Assembly (NCBI RefSeq): GCF_001579945.1 | Contig: NZ_CP011971.1 | Location: 1,142,001 to 1,206,000 of the forward strand | Direction of reading: 5' to 3' | Length of the DNA: 64,000 bases | Source: Steroidobacter denitrificans | GTDB lineage: Bacteria; Pseudomonadota; Gammaproteobacteria; Steroidobacterales; Steroidobacteraceae | Shown here: piece after piece, positions 9,009 to 16,643 of the stretch | Layout: each line of letters starts with the position of its first letter | How positions within the stretch are numbered: the stretch's first letter is position 1 | Notes under the pieces: model-generated | What the model was told of the DNA's origin: nothing | What the model saw: the letters and a program-made list of their open reading frames with translations, nothing else | The model's database searches: none | Translations under genes and position numbers: made by a program

Positions 9009-9458
9009 CATCTTTAGAGGCCACTTTGTAGTGGTAGGATGCGTGATTGTTTCTCTCTGCATTGTTGATTATTAATATTTATTACCCTGAAGATTTATCG
9101 ATCGATAGTGTTTTTATTTAAGAAATACCTGTTCATGATCTGATGGGTATCATAGTAAACAGAATAATACTTTCCCTCCCGACTATGCCGGCTATGGCTG
9201 TATATAGCAGATATTCTATTTTTACTTTTTCCGCTTATAAATTTATAAAATATCAGTCAGGACGGATCTCAGTTGTCGTATGTTGGGAATTTGTCAGCCT
9301 GATAGGTCGAGTTCCTGACGATTCCATCGCCATGTGCTACGCATTGCACGCTGAGAAATGTATCGAACTCATTTTTTTTCGGCTGGCCTTACTGACGGTC
9401 GATGTATTCGCGTTCATGACAACTGCTAGGCATCCACGTCATCAGGAAAGCACAAACA
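9009..9458. other. AT-rich intergenic region between fecR-like gene and TonB receptor
   Basis: 450 bases of low GC with runs such as TTATTAATATTTATTA. It probably carries the ECF-dependent promoter of the receptor gene, but I cannot identify one with confidence. A 136-codon frame (9143-9553) overlaps the receptor start and has no signal or family features; rejected. A ribosome site, AGGAAAG, precedes the receptor ATG at 9459. Confidence 0.5.
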
Positions 9459-11768
9459 ATGGGAGAGTCTTTACGCCAGATACTCTGGCTACTGACAGGA
9501 TTTCTGGCATGTCAGGCGGCGTTGGCCGATTTTCAGGGCCGCCGTGTCGGTGAAGTTCTGGATGAACTGAGAGTTCAGGGGCTGACTTTCATTTATAGTA
9601 CGCAGAGCGTACCAGCAGGGCTGCGCGTGGAAAGCGAGCCTGTTGCCAGGCAGGGCGTTGAGCTTGCCGAGGAGATTCTCGCCCAACACGGTCGGCGACT
9701 CTCCCAGGCGGCACCACGCGTGTATGCCGTCGTTTTCGGCCCATCAACAATCGGTATGAGTGTTGCAGGACGAATGCCGTCAACTTCTCCGCGGCTCGAG
9801 GAGATCGTCGTGCAATCGAGCCGCTATACACTCGTTACCGAAACGACTTCCAGTCATGTCTTGCTGACTCAGGAACAGATCAAGAATACTCCCCGGCTTG
9901 CCGATGAGACTTTGCGGGCTACACAGCGTCTGCCTGGAACTGCAGCCGATGGTTTTTCCAGCTTGGGTTATGTACGCGGAGGCGATATTAACGAGACAGC
10001 CATCGTGCTCGATGGCTTGCGGCTTTATGAACCGTTTCATCTGAAGGATTTTCTAAGTCCTGTCAGTCTGCTGGATTCACGGCTGATCGAAGGCATCGAG
10101 TTTTATTCCGGCGGATTTCCCGCACCCTATGGCGATCGCATGAGCGCCGTCATCGACGCAACGACGGTGCGCCCGGGCCAGCCGCGCTACTACGAACTCG
10201 GGCTCAGCCTATTTCACTTGAGCGCAATGGCCGCTCACGAATTCGCCGACGGGCGCGGTCACGTACTGCTGTCCGGCAGACGTGGCAATGCTGGGGATCT
10301 TGCTCAGTTCAGCGAGAAAGATTTCGGCCGGCCGCATTACTCGGATGGTTTCGGGCGGGTCGACTATCAGTTCAACGACCGTACGCGGGGTACGGCACAA
10401 ATGCTGGTGTCGAGCGATTCAATCACCGCGTTCAAGGGTAGTGGCGCTCAGCGAGCCGTTGCGGAATATCGCAATGTATATGCCTGGGGTACGCTGCAGC
10501 ACGAGTGGTCCGACAGCACTGCGACTCGGCTCATCGTCTCGTACACCGATCTCTCCAACGAGCGCTACGGTACCGTCGATGAGCCTGGCCACCGCTTTGG
10601 CGAGGTAATTGACGACCGCCTGTTTCATGTGATCGGCGTGAAGCTCGATACCAGCATCAGTATGTCGGCACTAAAGCATCGATGGGGTGTGGAGGTGCAG
10701 CGGCTGTGGGGTCGGTACGACTACGCGCTGGATCTTGATGTCGAGCCGGACTTCCCCTTTCCTGGATCACCCGGCTTTCAACAATTCCGGGCTCTAGCGC
10801 CTCAGCCCAAGGGCTATGAAACGTCCGCGTATTGGGACGCGCGATTCGACCTTGACAAGCGTTGGACCGTACAGGCCGGAATACGCGTCGATCGACAGAC
10901 TTACGACGACTGGGAGCACTGGGAAGGTAGTGACGAGAACTGGAGTCCGCGGCTCGCAGTGCTGTATCGGCTCGATTCGCATACCCAGTTGCGCGCCAGT
11001 TGGGGCCGCTTCTTTCAACCACAGGGTATCAACGAGCTTCAAGTCGAGGACGGCATCGATCGTTTCTATCCGGCTCAGCGAGCCGACCATATGATCGTCA
11101 GTTTGGACCGCGAGCTTGAGTGGGGTGCCGACCTGCGTATCGAACTATACCGTAAGCGATATACACGACTTCATCCGCGTTTCGAGAATCTGTTCGATCC
11201 GCTGGTGCTATTTCCCGAGGCGGAGTTTGACCGGGTGAGCGTCGCTTCCGGAGCTGCACGAGCGGAAGGTATCGAACTGTTCTTGAATTTCCACCAACAG
11301 GATTCATGGAGCGGCTGGCTGGGCTACACATGGGCGCGTGTGGAAGACCACGTGGAGGGAATGAATGTGCCGCGAAGCTGGGATCAGAGACACACCGTGA
11401 ATCTGGGGTTGGTGTGGTCGAAAGGTCCTTGGTCGGCGACGCTAGCGTACCTCTATCACACCGGTTGGCCTGCTACACAGTTTTCACTCAGCGATGGGGT
11501 AGACGGTCCCAGCCTGGTCACCGACAAGCGTAATCGTGACCGCCTGCAGTTCTATTCGACGCTGGATTTCCGATTGACTCGCACGTTTGGGCTGCCGCGA
11601 GGGGCCTTGGACGTATTCGTCGAGGCGACCAATGCGCTGTCGAGGAAGAATCCCTGCTGTATTCAGTACACGATTGCCGAGGCGGCGGACGGTTCGCTCG
11701 AATACTCGAGAAAGGTCGACTCCTGGCTGCCGCTGGTTCCTTCTCTGGGCGTGCTATGGAGATATTGA
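9459..11768 (+). CDS. TonB-dependent outer-membrane receptor with N-terminal STN domain
   Basis: Outer-membrane receptor of 769 residues. Signal peptide (about 1-23, LWLLTGFLACQAALA). STN signalling domain about 25-95 (RVGEVLDELRVQGLTFIYS). TonB-box-like EEIVVQ near 113-118. Plug domain about 120-235, with GYVRGGDINETAIVLDGLRLY and EFYSGGFPAPYGDRMSAVID. Beta-barrel to the aromatic C-terminus GVLWRY. With the upstream ECF sigma and FecR-like protein it forms a surface-signalling uptake module: substrate binding should be relayed by the STN domain to the FecR protein. The substrate is unknown; the barrel has no motif I can tie to siderophores, sugars or vitamins. Short extracellular cysteines (NPCCIQ) are present near the C-terminus. 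Confidence 0.9.
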   Translation: MGESLRQILWLLTGFLACQAALADFQGRRVGEVLDELRVQGLTFIYSTQSVPAGLRVESEPVARQGVELAEEILAQHGRRLSQAAPRVYAVVFGPSTIGMSVAGRMPSTSPRLEEIVVQSSRYTLVTETTSSHVLLTQEQIKNTPRLADETLRATQRLPGTAADGFSSLGYVRGGDINETAIVLDGLRLYEPFHLKDFLSPVSLLDSRLIEGIEFYSGGFPAPYGDRMSAVIDATTVRPGQPRYYELGLSLFHLSAMAAHEFADGRGHVLLSGRRGNAGDLAQFSEKDFGRPHYSDGFGRVDYQFNDRTRGTAQMLVSSDSITAFKGSGAQRAVAEYRNVYAWGTLQHEWSDSTATRLIVSYTDLSNERYGTVDEPGHRFGEVIDDRLFHVIGVKLDTSISMSALKHRWGVEVQRLWGRYDYALDLDVEPDFPFPGSPGFQQFRALAPQPKGYETSAYWDARFDLDKRWTVQAGIRVDRQTYDDWEHWEGSDENWSPRLAVLYRLDSHTQLRASWGRFFQPQGINELQVEDGIDRFYPAQRADHMIVSLDRELEWGADLRIELYRKRYTRLHPRFENLFDPLVLFPEAEFDRVSVASGAARAEGIELFLNFHQQDSWSGWLGYTWARVEDHVEGMNVPRSWDQRHTVNLGLVWSKGPWSATLAYLYHTGWPATQFSLSDGVDGPSLVTDKRNRDRLQFYSTLDFRLTRTFGLPRGALDVFVEATNALSRKNPCCIQYTIAEAADGSLEYSRKVDSWLPLVPSLGVLWRY

Positions 11769-12010
11769 TTAGATGCCATGCGTCGGGGTCGCGGCATAAA
11801 TTCTACAATGTCCGCAATCCTCGGCATCATTCGCGGAGCAATATGCGTTTCTGCTTTAAAGGTTCAGTCGGCGCTATTGGTGCACGCTATGAAGCCGTGC
11901 CTGTATCGTTAATTTGGTGCCCCAGCGCGCTCCGGATGACGGAGCTGGATGGGTATCTGCCATGACTGAGATGTGTGGCACCGTGGTCCGCTATGGGGTG
12001 CAGAGATGAT

Positions 12011-13555
12011 ATGACGAATGTCGTTGAGTCCTATCCTTCGGCGCGTACCGGGCTGCGCGCCATTCCAGGCGGCATCTGGGCGCTGGGCTTCGTATCAATG
12101 CTGATGGACGTCTCGTCCGAGATGATCCATGCATTGCTGCCGATTTACATGGTCACGGTTCTCAGTACCTCGGTGCTGGCCGTAGGCCTGATCGAAGGCA
12201 TCGCCGAAGCCACTGCCTCGATCGTGAAAGTGTTCGCCGGTTCGCTCAGCGATCCCCTGGGAAAGCGCAAGCTCCTGACCGTACTCGGCTACGGCCTGGC
12301 GGCCGTCACCAAGCCGGTGTTTCCGCTCGCAGGTACCGTGGAGTGGCTGATCGGTGCCAGATTCGTGGATCGCATCGGTAAGGGTATCCGTAGCGCACCG
12401 AGGGACGCGCTAATTGCCGACATCACGCCGCCCGAACTTCGCGGAGCCGCGTATGGTCTTCGCCAGGCGCTGGACACCGTCGGCGCTTTCATGGGGCCCT
12501 TGCTGGCCATTGGCCTCATGTGGTTCACGGCCAATCACTTCCAGAGCGTATTCTGGATCGCCGTCGTGCCGGCCTTTCTCGCTGTGGCGGTGCTCGTAGT
12601 CTTCGTCCGCGAGCCTGAGCGGTCGGCCGCCGCACGATCTCGCAACACGCTGAACCGGGCTGCGATGGTGCGGCTGGGCCGGATGTACTGGCTGGTCGTC
12701 GGCGTGGGTATGGTGTTCATGTTGGCGCGCTTCAGCGAAGCCTTCCTGATCCTGCGGGCAGGGGAGGCCGGGCTGTCGGCGATGTGGGCACCGGTAGTGA
12801 TGGTGGTGATGAGCATGGCGTTCTCGCTATCAGCGTACCCTGCCGGAGCACTGTCGGACCGGGTCAGCCGCGTAACGGTGCTTGCTGTCGGCATCGGACT
12901 CTTGATCGCCGCTGACCTAGCGCTAGCCTTCGTTCTGGGGCTCACCGGGCTGGGGCTGGGGGTCTTGCTGTGGGGGCTGCATATGGGGTTCACCCAGGGG
13001 CTTTTCGGTGCACTGATAGCAGACAGCGCACCGGCCGAACTGCGAGGCACGGCCTTCGGCCTGTTCCATCTGCTCACCGGGCTAGTTTTGTTGCTTGCCA
13101 GTGTGATTGCCGGTGCGCTGTGGGATGCCTGGGGCTATCGAGGCACCTTCGTTGCTGGAGCGGTCGTCGCTATGTTGGCGCTACTGGCCTTAGTCGCTTT
13201 GCAGCGATACCTCACGCGTCGGCGTGTGTTTGACACCGGTACATCCTTGAGCCGGAACGAGCGGTCACGTTCAAACGGAATCAGCGGTCAAATTGGCCCG
13301 GAATACGCATTTTGGAACCGGATTTGCAATTCGGGCCATTTGCGCGTATTTCATGGCCAAGTGGCGCAAATTGAGGGGCTGGCAATGGGAACCGCACGCA
13401 ACTCAAGGGCGGCAGGCGAGGAGTCGGGTAAGCCCTACGGTCCCGAGACCCTGATCAGCCAGATTGCCCACATGCTGGGGCTGGTCCCGGTCCTCTCGGA
13501 CCTGGAACTGGCGCGCCGGGTTGAACGGGGACTTCCGGTGTCCTCGATCGACTGA
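12011..13555 (+). CDS. MFS transporter with foreign C-terminal tail (chimeric reading frame)
   Basis: Major facilitator of 514 residues as read from ATG 12011 (MTNVVESYPS). An ATG at 11975 gives a 12-residue extension without a ribosome site. The first 400 or so residues form a normal 12-helix transporter, with loop motifs GSLSDPLGKRK, RFVDRIGKGIRSAPRDALI and SAYPAGALSDRVSR. After about residue 405 (LQRYLTRRR) the sequence stops looking like a transporter. It passes through 23-base repeats (13253-13303) and then reads in frame through an antitoxin-like fragment (13385-13552). The stop codon TGA at 13553 is the first three bases of the adjacent IS3 element. The natural end of the transporter has therefore probably been lost; core function may survive. 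Substrate unknown. Confidence 0.75.
   Translation: MTNVVESYPSARTGLRAIPGGIWALGFVSMLMDVSSEMIHALLPIYMVTVLSTSVLAVGLIEGIAEATASIVKVFAGSLSDPLGKRKLLTVLGYGLAAVTKPVFPLAGTVEWLIGARFVDRIGKGIRSAPRDALIADITPPELRGAAYGLRQALDTVGAFMGPLLAIGLMWFTANHFQSVFWIAVVPAFLAVAVLVVFVREPERSAAARSRNTLNRAAMVRLGRMYWLVVGVGMVFMLARFSEAFLILRAGEAGLSAMWAPVVMVVMSMAFSLSAYPAGALSDRVSRVTVLAVGIGLLIAADLALAFVLGLTGLGLGVLLWGLHMGFTQGLFGALIADSAPAELRGTAFGLFHLLTGLVLLLASVIAGALWDAWGYRGTFVAGAVVAMLALLALVALQRYLTRRRVFDTGTSLSRNERSRSNGISGQIGPEYAFWNRICNSGHLRVFHGQVAQIEGLAMGTARNSRAAGEESGKPYGPETLISQIAHMLGLVPVLSDLELARRVERGLPVSSID
13253..13303. repeat. Three 23-base spaced repeats, possible IS terminal binding sites
   Basis: CGGAA occurs at 13253, 13276 and 13299, exactly 23 bases apart, the first two followed by AGCGGTCA. 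Regularly spaced subterminal repeats are typical of ends of IS21-type and similar elements; I infer a relict element end. They lie inside the tail of the MFS reading frame. Confidence 0.5.
13385..13555 (+). pseudogene. 5' fragment of a Xre/MbcA/ParS-type (DUF2384-like) antitoxin gene
   Basis: From ATG 13385 the 56 codons read MGTARNSRAAGEES..., including ETLISQIAHMLGLVPV and ELARRVERGLPVSSID. The phrase RRVERGLPVS is characteristic of RES/Xre-system antitoxins ahead of their toxin-binding region, as I remember the family. The gene is cut exactly where the IS3 element begins; the element supplies the stop. No RES toxin or antitoxin C-terminus is found on the other side. The assignment rests on short motifs and is moderate. 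Confidence 0.5.
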
Positions 13556-13581
13556 TCTTGCCTCGATTCGACGTACACCAC

Positions 13582-14445
13582 CTATGCAGCCCTGAGACTG
13601 GATTCAGCAGCAGCCGGCGTCTGATAGCCGATCGATGAATGCATTCGTTGCAGATTGTAGAAGCCTTCTATCCAGTTGACGAGGTCGAGTCGAGCTTGGG
13701 CTCGCGTTTCGTAACGCAGTTGATAGACGCGCTCAACTTTCAACGTCTTGAAGAAACTTTCAATTGGGGAGTTGTCCCAGCAGTTCGCACGCCGACTCAT
13801 CGACTGAACCATTCGGAAGTCCTTGATCATGTTGCGATATCGGTCGCTTGCGTACGGGCTGCCGCGATCGGTATGCATGATCAGATCCCCCGCCGGTTTG
13901 CGACGCCAATACGCCGAGCGCAGAGCGCTGCACACCAGGTCGGCATTGATGCGATCGCTCATTGAGCAGCCCACGATGCGCCGGCTGCTCAGATCCATCA
14001 CCGCAGCCAAGTACAGCCAGCCCTCGCCGGTCGCAACGAACGTGATGTCGGCCACCCACGCCTGGTTGACCGACCAGCCATCGAATCGACGCTCCAGAAC
14101 GTTGGCCGCGATCGGCTTGCGATGATTCGAGTCGGTCGTTACACGGTAGGCACGCTTGTAGACCGGCCGTAGACCCTGGCGGTGCAGGCTCTTGCGCACC
14201 CGTTCGTGGCCAACCGTGAGCCCCTGGCTGCGCAGGCCTTCTACGATCCGCGGACGCCCGTAGCTGCGTCCGCTAGCCGCATGCATCGCCGCCACTCGTG
14301 CGTCGAGCGCCGCATTGGCCAGTGTACGTTCGCTCGGCGGGCGGCCACGCCATTGGCAGTAGCCCGAGCGCGAGACGGCGAGCAGCCGGCACAATCGGCT
14401 CACACTGTACTGGTCGCGATGTGCTTCGATCCAGGCGTACCTCAC
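13582..14445 (-). CDS. IS3-family transposase OrfB (DDE integrase domain)
   Basis: 287 residues, containing the HTH_21 region (YAWIEAHRDQYSVSRLCRLL) and an rve integrase core. The DDE triad is visible: Asp in WVADITFV, Asp in HTDRGSPYAS, and Glu in WDNSPIESFFKTLK, with IS3-like spacing. The GTG at 14445 overlaps the orfA stop, but the active protein is expected to be the OrfAB fusion made by -1 frameshifting at the A7 tract further upstream in orfA. OrfB closes with the usual YNLQRMHSSIGYQTP. Confidence 0.92.
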   Translation of the reverse strand: MRYAWIEAHRDQYSVSRLCRLLAVSRSGYCQWRGRPPSERTLANAALDARVAAMHAASGRSYGRPRIVEGLRSQGLTVGHERVRKSLHRQGLRPVYKRAYRVTTDSNHRKPIAANVLERRFDGWSVNQAWVADITFVATGEGWLYLAAVMDLSSRRIVGCSMSDRINADLVCSALRSAYWRRKPAGDLIMHTDRGSPYASDRYRNMIKDFRMVQSMSRRANCWDNSPIESFFKTLKVERVYQLRYETRAQARLDLVNWIEGFYNLQRMHSSIGYQTPAAAESSLRAA

Positions 14446-14753
14446 CGCGATTCCCTTGCGAAATACGCCGCCGCTTTTTTTACGATCTCAAGATCTAACT
14501 TGGCGTTCGCCAGTTCGCGACGCAACCGGGTGTTCTCAATCTCCAACTCCGACACGGGCCGCTTTACCGGCGCTGCCCCAGGCTCGCCAAGCGTCCCCGC
14601 CTTGCTGCGGCGAACCCAGTTCGTTACCGTGGACTGCGGAATCCCTAAGCGCTTGGCTGCAGGATTACCTCCGATCGACGCCGCAAGTCGCACCGCTTCG
14701 ATCTTGAACTCATCCGTATACTGCCGGTTCGGCGTGTACTCTTTCTTGCCCAT
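14442..14753 (-). CDS. IS3-family transposase OrfA (helix-turn-helix)
   Basis: 103 residues from ATG 14753 (MGKKEYTPNRQYTDEFKIEA). The N-terminal helix-turn-helix (FKIEAVRLAASIGGNPAAKR, then GIPQSTVTNWVRR) binds the element ends. A leucine-zipper-like C-terminus (ELEIENTRLRRELANAKLDL) mediates oligomerisation. An ATG at 14783 would add ten residues. The frame ends at 14442, overlapping OrfB. Confidence 0.9.
   Translation of the reverse strand: MGKKEYTPNRQYTDEFKIEAVRLAASIGGNPAAKRLGIPQSTVTNWVRRSKAGTLGEPGAAPVKRPVSELEIENTRLRRELANAKLDLEIVKKAAAYFARESR
14475..14481 (-). promoter_or_regulatory. -1 frameshift heptamer for OrfAB
   Basis: Seven consecutive A on the minus strand (T7 on plus) within GTA AAA AAA GCG of orfA. 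Slipping by -1 here joins orfA to the orfB frame without a stop, the classical IS3-family recoding site. A GC-rich sequence follows that could form the stimulatory structure. Confidence 0.8.
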
Positions 14754-14816
14754 TTCGTTCTCCCGTTCATCAGAAAATACCAATAATCTGATGTACGTGA
14801 AACCGAGGCAGCGTCA

Positions 14817-14980
14817 ACATGAATCTGTCCCGCGGACTGTTCGCTGGCTACTTGCGAACCAATGTACGCACGCTTGAGAACTGGGAGCAGGGACGCGCCA
14901 AGCCGAATGCTCAAGCGGCTCTGCTCATTCGCTTGGTACAGCGCTATCCCGATACTGTACGCCGTCTGGCTGAAATCTAG
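14817..14980 (+). pseudogene. 3' fragment of a YiaG/NadS-type HTH antitoxin or regulator
   Basis: Starting right at the IS end, the frame reads MNLSRGLFAGYLRTNVRTLE followed by NWEQGRAKPNAQAALLIRLV and ends RRLAEI. This is the C-terminal helix-turn-helix half of small XRE regulators of the YiaG/HigA-2/NadS type, whose full length is about 95-110 residues. The first half is missing, replaced by the IS. The ATG at 14819 is probably an internal methionine of the original gene. Its family differs from the antitoxin fragment left of the IS, so the two are not halves of one gene. Confidence 0.7.
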
Positions 14981-15245
14981 AGTTGCGTCGGCTTGTTTTC
15001 TTCCAGCCGTCGAATTGATCGACTGCAATGGCTTCCGAGCTTTCTTTTGAATACGTCCTTCTTGATGTGCGCTCGTCAGCCGATCATGCTTCGGCGTTAG
15101 CTGACGTTGTAAAGTTATCGAGCCCCGAATACGCGGCGCATTTGCAACTGAACTTGTGGCAGATCTCGCCCAACAAGCCGCTGCAGGCGATGCGCGAAAC
15201 GCGCACGACTGAGCGCGGCGTTAGACGGAGAGGTAGTCCAAGGAC
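14981..15245. other. Remnant intergenic DNA with one bulged hairpin
   Basis: No convincing gene. A 73-codon frame (15028-15249) has no family features. CGTCAGC at 15074-15080 pairs with GCTGACG at 15100-15106, with CGA/TCG inside, forming a bulged stem-loop. GTTAGCT and GTTAGAC hexamer-like boxes recall integron attC ends, but no complementary partner box was found. Confidence 0.4.
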
Positions 15246-15383
15246 ATGACTCGACAGCCTCGTACGTTCTACAGATATCGCTCCTTTGACACCAATACAG
15301 TGGAATCGCTCTGCAGCGACACTTTGTATTTCGCGCGCCCGGCCCCCCGTGTCAGACTAGTTGTCGCCTCTAATTTGGAATGA
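15246..15383 (+). pseudogene. 5' fragment of a DUF2971 protein gene
   Basis: From ATG 15246 the frame reads MTRQPRTFYRYRSF, then TVESLCSDTLYFARP. This is the characteristic beginning of DUF2971 proteins (FYRYRSF...LESL...LYFA.P), which normally continue with an F/N-D-P-x-D motif and run to 250 residues or more. The match stops at about 15349, where IS-like sequence begins; the remaining codons to TGA 15383 are unrelated. The gene has been cut by an insertion and is non-functional. Confidence 0.65.
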
Positions 15384-15498
15384 AGCGATGAACTTGACGC
15401 AGTACAGCCCGGCTTTCAAGGAAGAAGCGGTGCGCAAGATGTTGAGGCGAGGCAAGCGCACGATTGCGGAGATGGCCGCAGAGCTCAACGTTCCGTAG
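15350..15498 (+). mobile_element. Remnant of an IS: left end plus start of transposase orfA
   Basis: TGTCAGACTAG at 15350 looks like an element end. ATG 15388 opens a 36-codon frame, MNLTQYSPAFKEEAVRKMLR... to AEMAAELNVP, the helix-turn-helix start of an IS3-type or similar OrfA (compare FKEEAVR...). It runs into a stop at 15496 where the homology breaks off. The remainder of the element is missing. It interrupts the DUF2971 fragment. Confidence 0.6.
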
Positions 15499-15710
15499 GC
15501 CCGTCTGACCCTCCCGACACTCTTTCGCTTGGGCATGGCTGTCTCCCACGACCGTGGAATCCACAATTTTCATGTATCCACTAAAGCCTGGGAACTCCAC
15601 ACAGCCTTTGGTTGAGGCCTGACGCCGGTATTGCTATGGTTCGGCGCTTTTGGCCATTGTGCTTGCGGTTCTGTCCCGCAACGCATTGCCCATGCAGGAT
15701 ATAGAATCAG

Positions 15711-16520
15711 ATGCCATCGCTTGCCGATCTTTCCAAGGCCTCGACCACCTTTCCCATTACATGGCGATTCACGGGCTTGCTGCTGTGGAATGCCATCGCC
15801 ATCGCGCTGCTGCTGAGTTGGCTGTGGGCGCCGACCCGCATGCTGTGGGATCTGTTCGATGATGTGCTTTTCGTCGATCTCAATTTTCGCCTTGCCGATA
15901 CCAGCGGCTGGGCATGGTTCTGGGCGATCATGAATCTCAGACCGATGGATATCGTCAGCGGGCTGGCGATGTTGGCATTCGTGATGCGGGCCGATTTTAT
16001 TTTTCCCGCAGCGAAAGTGCGCCCGGCGCTGCTGACGTTCATTGCGCTTATGTTGCTTGCCGTGGTGCTGCGCATCTCGTTCGACCTCGGTGTCGTGAGA
16101 CCGCTGGAGATGTCTCGACCCAGTCCATCGCTGAGCGTCGAAGGTGCAATACGTCTATCGGAACTCTTTCCCGATTGGACGCTACCGACCAAGGATTCCT
16201 CCTCGAAAAGCTTTCCGGGAGACCACGCGGCCCTCACCCTCGCATGGGCTCTGTTACTGAGTCTCTACGCCAGAGGCTGGCGGCTGGTGGCCGTGTGGGG
16301 CGTAAGTACCATATTGCTGCTGCCTCGCCTTATCGCCGGCGCGCATTGGGGATCGGATGATTTCGTGGGTGGGCTCTTTATCGCCTGTCTCAGCATCGGC
16401 TGGGGCTGCTACACACCCTACGCGGCCTGGATGCAGCAACGTCTGGAACGGCTGACGACTCCATTTCGCGAACGCCTGTCTCGGCTACCCGGCATCAGGC
16501 GTCTCACGGTACTGCAATAG
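15711..16520 (+). CDS. PAP2-family membrane phosphatase
   Basis: Integral-membrane lipid phosphatase or phosphotransferase of 269 residues with about six hydrophobic segments. Catalytic motifs: C2 KSFPGDHAALT (166-176, His172) and C3 RLIAGAHWGSDD (206-217, Arg206, His212, Asp216); C1 is degenerate around 130-137 (RPLEMSRP). Such enzymes dephosphorylate undecaprenyl pyrophosphate or phosphatidylglycerol phosphate, or modify lipid A, on the periplasmic side. The LpxT-like lipid A phosphotransferases share the FPxDH form, so a role in lipid A is possible but unproven. The gene stands alone on the right of the insertion-damaged region. Confidence 0.82.
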   Translation: MPSLADLSKASTTFPITWRFTGLLLWNAIAIALLLSWLWAPTRMLWDLFDDVLFVDLNFRLADTSGWAWFWAIMNLRPMDIVSGLAMLAFVMRADFIFPAAKVRPALLTFIALMLLAVVLRISFDLGVVRPLEMSRPSPSLSVEGAIRLSELFPDWTLPTKDSSSKSFPGDHAALTLAWALLLSLYARGWRLVAVWGVSTILLLPRLIAGAHWGSDDFVGGLFIACLSIGWGCYTPYAAWMQQRLERLTTPFRERLSRLPGIRRLTVLQ

Positions 16521-16643
16521 ACGACCCACCTCCGTTGCCTGCGGTGGCGACGGCTCTCATGGGCATGGACTGTCGCGGGCAGTACAATGTCGGCGGTGCC
16601 GGCGCGAATTCGGCGCCGAATAGATCCTTGCACGGAGAAAACG

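Larger units (their letters stand above)
13553..14816 (-). mobile_element. Complete IS3-family insertion sequence, 1264 bp
   Basis: Carries orfA and orfB of an IS3-family transposase on the minus strand. Imperfect terminal inverted repeats of about 27 bases begin TGATCTTGCC at 13553 and, read inward from the other end, TGACGCTGCC at 14816; about 20 of 27 positions match. The flanks (GAC before, ACA after) do not form a target duplication, and they are fragments of two different antitoxin-like genes. That suggests a deletion or recombination event next to the element after insertion. Both open frames are intact, so it may still be mobile. Confidence 0.85.

Noticed and set aside
9143-9553. 136-codon plus-strand frame before the TonB receptor
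   Set aside because: Overlaps the receptor signal peptide region in another frame and has no recognisable domain.
15074-15245. Integron attC-like site (GTTAGCT, GTTAGAC boxes with a bulged hairpin)
   Set aside because: No complementary RYYYAAC partner box at the right distance and no integrase gene; the hairpin geometry does not fit attC.
15357-15600. Two overlapping minus-strand frames next to the IS remnant
   Set aside because: One contains MPKRKSVGRVRR, which could be the start of another transposase, but the match is too short to call.
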